Positions 6,067 through 8,916 of a stretch of 8,916 nucleotides of DNA are shown here, piece by piece. A model generated the notes under the pieces. It was not told the origin of the DNA. It saw only the letters and a program-made list of their open reading frames with translations, and ran no database searches. The translations under genes and the position numbers were made by a program. Each line of letters begins with the position of its first letter. Within the stretch, counting starts at the first letter, position 1. This stretch comes from Bacteroidales bacterium (GTDB taxonomy: Bacteria; Bacteroidota; Bacteroidia; Bacteroidales; Porphyromonadaceae). The stretch is taken from positions 1 through 8,916 of the forward strand of contig SFHG01000073.1 in NCBI GenBank assembly GCA_004555765.1, in the 5' to 3' direction.

Positions 6067-6130
6067 ATCTCGTAAGGAGCCGGGTACGTGCGAAACTATT
6101 TACCCCGTCCTTACCTCTTTCGCGGGCTTA

Positions 6131-6826
6131 TCAGAGGGAGAGCTCGGTGATGTACTTGTCGGCTTCGGCTGCGATGGCGGAAGCGGCATATTTCGTCTTA
6201 ATGGTCTTGAAAGTCTCAAGTGCCTTTTCTTTGTTGCCGAGGGCTTTGTAAGCGATGGCGGCTTTTTGCAGGTAGACGGGAGAGAGGACGTCGTTATCTG
6301 CCATCTTTGCGGCTTCCTCAAAGTAGTTGACAGCTTCCTCTGTCTTACCCAACTGCACGAGTGCATCGCCGATGAGACCTCTGGACGCAGGTGCGACCAT
6401 AATGTCGTCGCCGCTGTATTTCTTGAGGAAAGAGACTGCTTCCTCATACTGTCCCAAATGGTAGAGGCTGACGCCCGCATAGTACCGTGCGAGATTGCCC
6501 GCCTTGGTGTTGCCGTACTTCTCGATCACCTGGCGGAAACCCATCACGTCAGCGCCGTTGCCATCGAGCGCGGTCTGAAACGAGTCCTTGGCAAAATAGC
6601 TTTCCGCTTTGTAGAGTGCTTCGTTGCCCGCCTTTTGGTGGGGAATGCGGTAGAGGTTGACGTAGGCAAGCACTGCGCCCACGATGATGAGGATGCCGAG
6701 GACGACGTAGAGGATGACGTTTTTATTCTTATCGATCTTCTCTACTGTGTTGTTGATAACTTCTCCTGCCACTTGTTCGACAGTCTGTTCGTTATGCTGA
6801 TGGTTGTTCGGGTGTTGGTTGCTCAT
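6131..6826 (-). CDS. Membrane-anchored tetratricopeptide repeat protein
   Basis: A 231-residue protein with a hydrophilic, Asn/His/Gln-rich N-terminus (1-36), one transmembrane helix (about 37-57, VILYVVLGILIIVGAVLAYV) and a helical domain after it. At least three TPR-like helix pairs are visible: around 111-137 (NLARYYAGVSLYHLGQYEEA), 148-175 (GLIGDALVQLGKTEEAVNYF) and 186-212 (QKAAIAYKALGNKEKALETF). With a single anchor and no cleavable signal, the TPR domain probably faces the periplasm, the architecture of E. coli YfgM, a SecYEG-associated helper. That role is not shown here; the domain only indicates protein-protein contacts. The gene begins 80 nt after the glucokinase stop, past a strong hairpin, so it may be separately transcribed. 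It ends convergent to the EF-G paralog. Confidence 0.85.
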   Translation of the reverse strand: MSNQHPNNHQHNEQTVEQVAGEVINNTVEKIDKNKNVILYVVLGILIIVGAVLAYVNLYRIPHQKAGNEALYKAESYFAKDSFQTALDGNGADVMGFRQVIEKYGNTKAGNLARYYAGVSLYHLGQYEEAVSFLKKYSGDDIMVAPASRGLIGDALVQLGKTEEAVNYFEEAAKMADNDVLSPVYLQKAAIAYKALGNKEKALETFKTIKTKYAASAIAAEADKYITELSL

Positions 6827-6844
6827 CTTATTTAGTTTGACGAC

Positions 6845-6895
6845 AAAAAGATAACTTTGCAGGCGGTGCTGATTTCTGCACCGCCTGCAAAGTTA
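6845..6895 (-). terminator. Perfect 18-bp palindromic terminator after the glucokinase gene
   Basis: Positions 6852-6869 pair perfectly with 6878-6895 around an 8-nt loop, and the minus strand continues TCTTTTTG, a good terminator tail. It starts 11 nt past the glucokinase stop and ends 19-25 nt before the TPR start. Both arms, each on its own strand, read TAACTTTGCA, a match to the -7 promoter box, so the element may also help start the TPR transcript. No TTTG -33 box is present at the right distance. Confidence 0.8.
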
Positions 6896-6906
6896 CCTAA
6901 TTCTCT

Positions 6907-7908
6907 TTAATTAAGGATCCGTTTTGCTCCGATTCGGATAAAAGTCCTCTTGGCGGAGGCTCCGAGGACGGCGGCGTCGCTTTCGGAGAGTTCGCTGACG
7001 AGGATCTTTACTTTACCCCGGTAGATGTTCAGCAGGTTCTTTTCCATGTGGCGCTTTGTCGGCTCGAGGATGAAGTCGCCGGCGCGGGTCAGACCACCAA
7101 AGAGGATAATGGCCTCCGGACTGGTGTACGCCACGGCGTCAGCGAGTGCTTCGCCGAGGATGGTACCCGCACTCTCAAAGATTTCGATCGCCAGTTTGTC
7201 GCCTTTCATAGCAGCATCGTAGACATCCTTGGAGGTGACTTCTTCGATGGGTAGCTCGCGAAGGAGAGAGGCGTCCTCCCTAATCTCGAGAAATTCCCGT
7301 GCCGTACGCGCCACGCCCGTAGCCGAGCAATAGGTTTCCACGCAGCCCTGCCTGCCGCAACCGCACATACGGCCGTTGCGTCTGATGATGGTGTGACCGA
7401 TTTCGCCCGCGAAGCCGTCGTGACCGTAGACGAGTTTGCCGCCCACCACGATGCCGGAGCCCACACCCGTGCCGAGCGTAATTTCGATGAAATCCTTCAT
7501 TCCGCGTGCTGCGCCGTAAGTCATTTCTCCAATGGCTGCCGCGTTGGCATCATTGGTGAGCGCGACGGGGATACCGGTGGCTTCGCCCAGCATGTGTGCG
7601 AGCGGGATGCGACCTTTCCAGGGGAGGTTGGGCGCAAAGTCTATGGAGCCGGTGAAGTAGTTGCCGTTGGGCGCACCGATGCCGATACCGTGGATCTTGT
7701 CATAGACGTTCTCGGCGTCGGCTATTTTCTTGATCTCGGCAGCAAGGTCGTTCACGAAGTCTTCGACATCCAGGTGTGCCGCAGTCTTGATGGAGCTGGA
7801 GCGGAGGATATTGCCTCTCGTGTCTACGATGCCGATTACCGAGTTCGTGCCGCCCACGTCAATGCCTACGACATAGGGCTTTGGTTCGTTTATTTGTGTC
7901 TTTGCCAT
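6907..7908 (-). CDS. ROK-family glucokinase
   Basis: Sugar kinase of the ROK family, 333 residues, most likely phosphorylating glucose to glucose 6-phosphate in the cytoplasm. In order: the ATP phosphate loop DVGGTN (17-22), the catalytic segment NDANAAAIGE (119-128) with base Asp120, the second phosphate loop LGTGVGSG (145-152), the sugar/zinc motif GEIGH (168-172) and CGCGRQGCVE (182-191). Cys182, Cys184 and Cys189 with His172 make the ROK structural zinc site. There is no N-terminal DNA-binding helix-turn-helix, so it is a kinase and not a ROK repressor. GEIGHT with intact Glu169 and His172 favours glucose, but mannose, N-acetylglucosamine or related sugars cannot be ruled out. It follows the lipoprotein gene by 85 nt, and no promoter was found in the gap, so they may be co-transcribed. 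Followed by a strong palindromic terminator. Confidence 0.92.
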   Translation of the reverse strand: MAKTQINEPKPYVVGIDVGGTNSVIGIVDTRGNILRSSSIKTAAHLDVEDFVNDLAAEIKKIADAENVYDKIHGIGIGAPNGNYFTGSIDFAPNLPWKGRIPLAHMLGEATGIPVALTNDANAAAIGEMTYGAARGMKDFIEITLGTGVGSGIVVGGKLVYGHDGFAGEIGHTIIRRNGRMCGCGRQGCVETYCSATGVARTAREFLEIREDASLLRELPIEEVTSKDVYDAAMKGDKLAIEIFESAGTILGEALADAVAYTSPEAIILFGGLTRAGDFILEPTKRHMEKNLLNIYRGKVKILVSELSESDAAVLGASAKRTFIRIGAKRILN

Positions 7909-7993
7909 TTATGGGTGTTGTATTTTGGGGGAAGAAAAATGCGGTCGTTCCGATTTGGCCAAGCCGGGGGGGTGCTGGTCTCCGAGTCCGATG

Positions 7994-8596
7994 TTACTGG
8001 AAAATCTTGAGTCCTTCTTTTTTGTTTTTGAGTGTGTTTGCTACGTCAAGATCCACCCGCCACTCGTCGTTTTCTCGGATCATATTGATTTGCTGTGCGG
8101 TCTCTTTGGTCGGCAGTCCGTTTTCCTTGATATACTCTTTCAGTTTGTCTTGGGTCTCGGTGAGCAGGTCTCCGAGATTTCTGATTTTGCCGTCTACGGT
8201 AAGGGTGATGAGATCCTGGAGGGAAAAGACGCCTCGACCGATCTGGTCCACATCCGGGAGGGTGAGGATGTAGGTGACGACGGCCGTTTCACCGGTGATG
8301 GTCTCTTTGAAGTCTTTTGCCTTGAAGGCCTTAGAGCGTACTTCGGGGATGAGTTCCTCGAGAGCCGTGACGCTCTCGGGCGCCTTGTAGAGATCGACGA
8401 AGTTGTCCATCGTCAGAGCTTCCTTATCGCGGTCGGAGAGCAGGTTGTAAAAGGATTCCAGCTCGCCTGCGATGAGGTAATTCACGGCTTTCTCCGCGTT
8501 TTCTTTCGGTGCCGGACCTCCGCAGGACACAAGTCCGAGAGCGAGAGCAATGAACGCTGAGAACAGGGTCGTTTGACCTATCTTTTTCGTCTTCAT
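7994..8596 (-). CDS. Small lipoprotein of unknown function
   Basis: I do not recognise the function. The 200-residue product has a lipoprotein signal: basic start MKTKK, hydrophobic core (about 11-23) and lipobox Leu-Val-Ser-Cys with the lipidated Cys25, followed by Gly-Gly. The mature part is hydrophilic and mixed helix/strand: a helical first half (ENAEKAVNYLIAGELESFYN, LSDRDKEALT), then strand-like TAVVTYILTL, a helix-rich stretch and a closing segment with NDEWRVDLDV. A short helical start followed by strands and a terminal 'EWRV' strand resembles the DUF4878/NTF2-like lipoproteins common in Bacteroidetes; that is a suggestion only. It lies between mnmA and the glucokinase and ends 85 nt before the latter. 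That 85-nt gap contains a run of seven G (7966-7972) and no clear terminator. Confidence 0.8.
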   Translation of the reverse strand: MKTKKIGQTTLFSAFIALALGLVSCGGPAPKENAEKAVNYLIAGELESFYNLLSDRDKEALTMDNFVDLYKAPESVTALEELIPEVRSKAFKAKDFKETITGETAVVTYILTLPDVDQIGRGVFSLQDLITLTVDGKIRNLGDLLTETQDKLKEYIKENGLPTKETAQQINMIRENDEWRVDLDVANTLKNKKEGLKIFQ

Positions 8597-8690
8597 AATC
8601 GTGGGAATTGATTGAATATGTCGGGTGATTTAGTTTCTTTATGCAAGTTAGACATTTTCTCGGATATAAAGAGGATTTTTCCCTCCTTCC

Positions 8691-8724
8691 GGTACAGACC
8701 GGGACGTTTTCCTATGTCTGTACC
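8691..8724. repeat. Interrupted palindrome in the mnmA-lipoprotein gap
   Basis: GGTACAGAC (8691-8699) pairs with GTCTGTACC (8716-8724), with a possible inner stem GGGA/TCCT (8701-8704 with 8710-8713). Its first 14 bases equal those of the porin terminator at 2395-2408. Unlike that one it has no T-run on either strand, so I do not call it a terminator. Confidence 0.55.
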
Positions 8725-8767
8725 AAAGTTTCTCCTCAGTCCGTGCAAAGATTTCTTTTCGGTCCGT
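8699..8767. repeat. Three tandem 23-nt 'brick' repeats after mnmA
   Basis: Three consecutive units, 8699-8721, 8722-8744 and 8745-8767, each ending in GTCYGT with a T/C-rich middle. Units two and three agree at about 16 of 23 positions, units one and two at about 13. A more degenerate fourth unit may precede them (about 8676-8698). Unit one matches the unit at 2357-2379 at about 17 of 23. Together these occupy most of the 194-nt gap 8597-8790; the remainder shows no clear promoter for the lipoprotein gene. Confidence 0.65.
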
Positions 8768-8790
8768 ATGAGATTGTCCTGCGTGTGGCT

Positions 8791-8916
8791 TCACGCCTGC
8801 CGTCTCCCTCCCGAGATCACGCCACTGCCGTAGCAGATGCGGGACTGCTTGTCGTAGAGGGAGCAAAATTGTCCCGGTGCAATGCCCTGTATCAGTTCAT
8901 CGGCATACAGGACACA
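8791..8916 (-). CDS. mnmA: C-terminal end of a probable tRNA 2-thiouridylase MnmA (partial)
   Basis: Only the last 41 codons are in the window; the gene runs off the right edge. The read-through frame contains GIAPGQFCSLYD, a spacer, then YGSGVIS near its end. This matches the C-terminal beta-barrel ending of MnmA (pattern xPGQxxxxYxxxxxxGGGxI), which closes about 10 residues before the stop. MnmA places sulfur on U34 of tRNAs for Lys, Glu and Gln in the cytoplasm. The catalytic cysteines and PP-loop are outside the window, so the call rests on this short tail. The 23-nt repeats begin about 23 nt after the stop codon. Confidence 0.7.
   Translation of the reverse strand, partial: CVLYADELIQGIAPGQFCSLYDKQSRICYGSGVISGGRRQA

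Noticed and set aside
6072..6114. Interrupted hairpin (GTAAGGA/TCCTTAC plus GGGTA/TACCC) downstream of the TPR gene, considered as its terminator
   Set aside because: It has a 14-nt loop, an internal mismatch and no T-run on the TPR-sense strand. The perfect hairpin at 6008-6051 is the better terminator.
5987..6835. A 282-codon open frame antisense to the TPR gene
   Set aside because: It begins inside the terminator region and mirrors the TPR/transmembrane protein. Its composition is that of a shadow frame.
1..8916. CRISPR array, insertion sequence, phage or toxin-antitoxin module
   Set aside because: The only regular repeats are the degenerate 23-nt bricks, with no unique spacers between them. 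No transposase, integrase or toxin-like protein is encoded, and the genes are mainly ordinary chromosomal functions.

Overview
The window looks like a chromosomal segment from a Bacteroidales bacterium, most likely a Porphyromonas-type organism. The evidence is: (i) promoters of the Bacteroidetes type (TTTG, about 20 nt, TAnnTTTG) before rpsU and the EF-G paralog; (ii) no Shine-Dalgarno sequence before the starts; (iii) families typical of the phylum (64-residue S21, a Porin_O_P-type porin, an EF-G2 paralog, a ROK glucokinase); and (iv) degenerate 23-nt tandem repeats in three intergenic gaps that resemble, from memory, the 'BrickBuilt' MITE/minisatellite elements of Porphyromonas gingivalis. 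The genus is an inference.

Layout in plus-strand coordinates; every gene except one is on the minus strand. 1-860 is the N-terminal 286 codons of an ATP-type 6-phosphofructokinase (pfkA), 35 nt downstream of prmA (896-1762), the L11 methyltransferase. A terminator (1864-1911) separates these from rpsU (1999-2193), which has a near-perfect promoter at 2289-2320. Upstream of that lie two tandem terminator hairpins for an outer-membrane porin (2438-3553). The porin diverges from the single plus-strand gene, an EF-G paralog (3827-5974) whose G domain lacks the catalytic histidine. A strong hairpin (6008-6051) separates it from a convergent membrane-anchored TPR protein (6131-6826). Further on are a ROK-family glucokinase (6907-7908), a small unrecognised lipoprotein (7994-8596) and the last 41 codons of a probable mnmA (8791-8916).

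Two themes run through the genes. One is translation: S21, L11 methylation, MnmA tRNA thiolation, and an EF-G2-type factor expected to translocate without GTP hydrolysis. The other is entry into glycolysis: glucokinase and phosphofructokinase. In Bacteroides thetaiotaomicron the EF-G2 paralog is linked to carbon limitation and gut colonisation, so finding both themes together is suggestive but does not prove a functional link.

The most interesting non-coding signals are: the dispersed 23-nt repeats, some folded into terminators; a 9-nt perfect anti-anti-Shine-Dalgarno sequence in the 3' UTR of rpsU; an 18-bp perfect palindrome carrying a -7 promoter box in both arms; and a possible activator site in front of the EF-G2 promoter. 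I found no CRISPR array, insertion sequence, tRNA, rRNA or clearly new multi-gene system.
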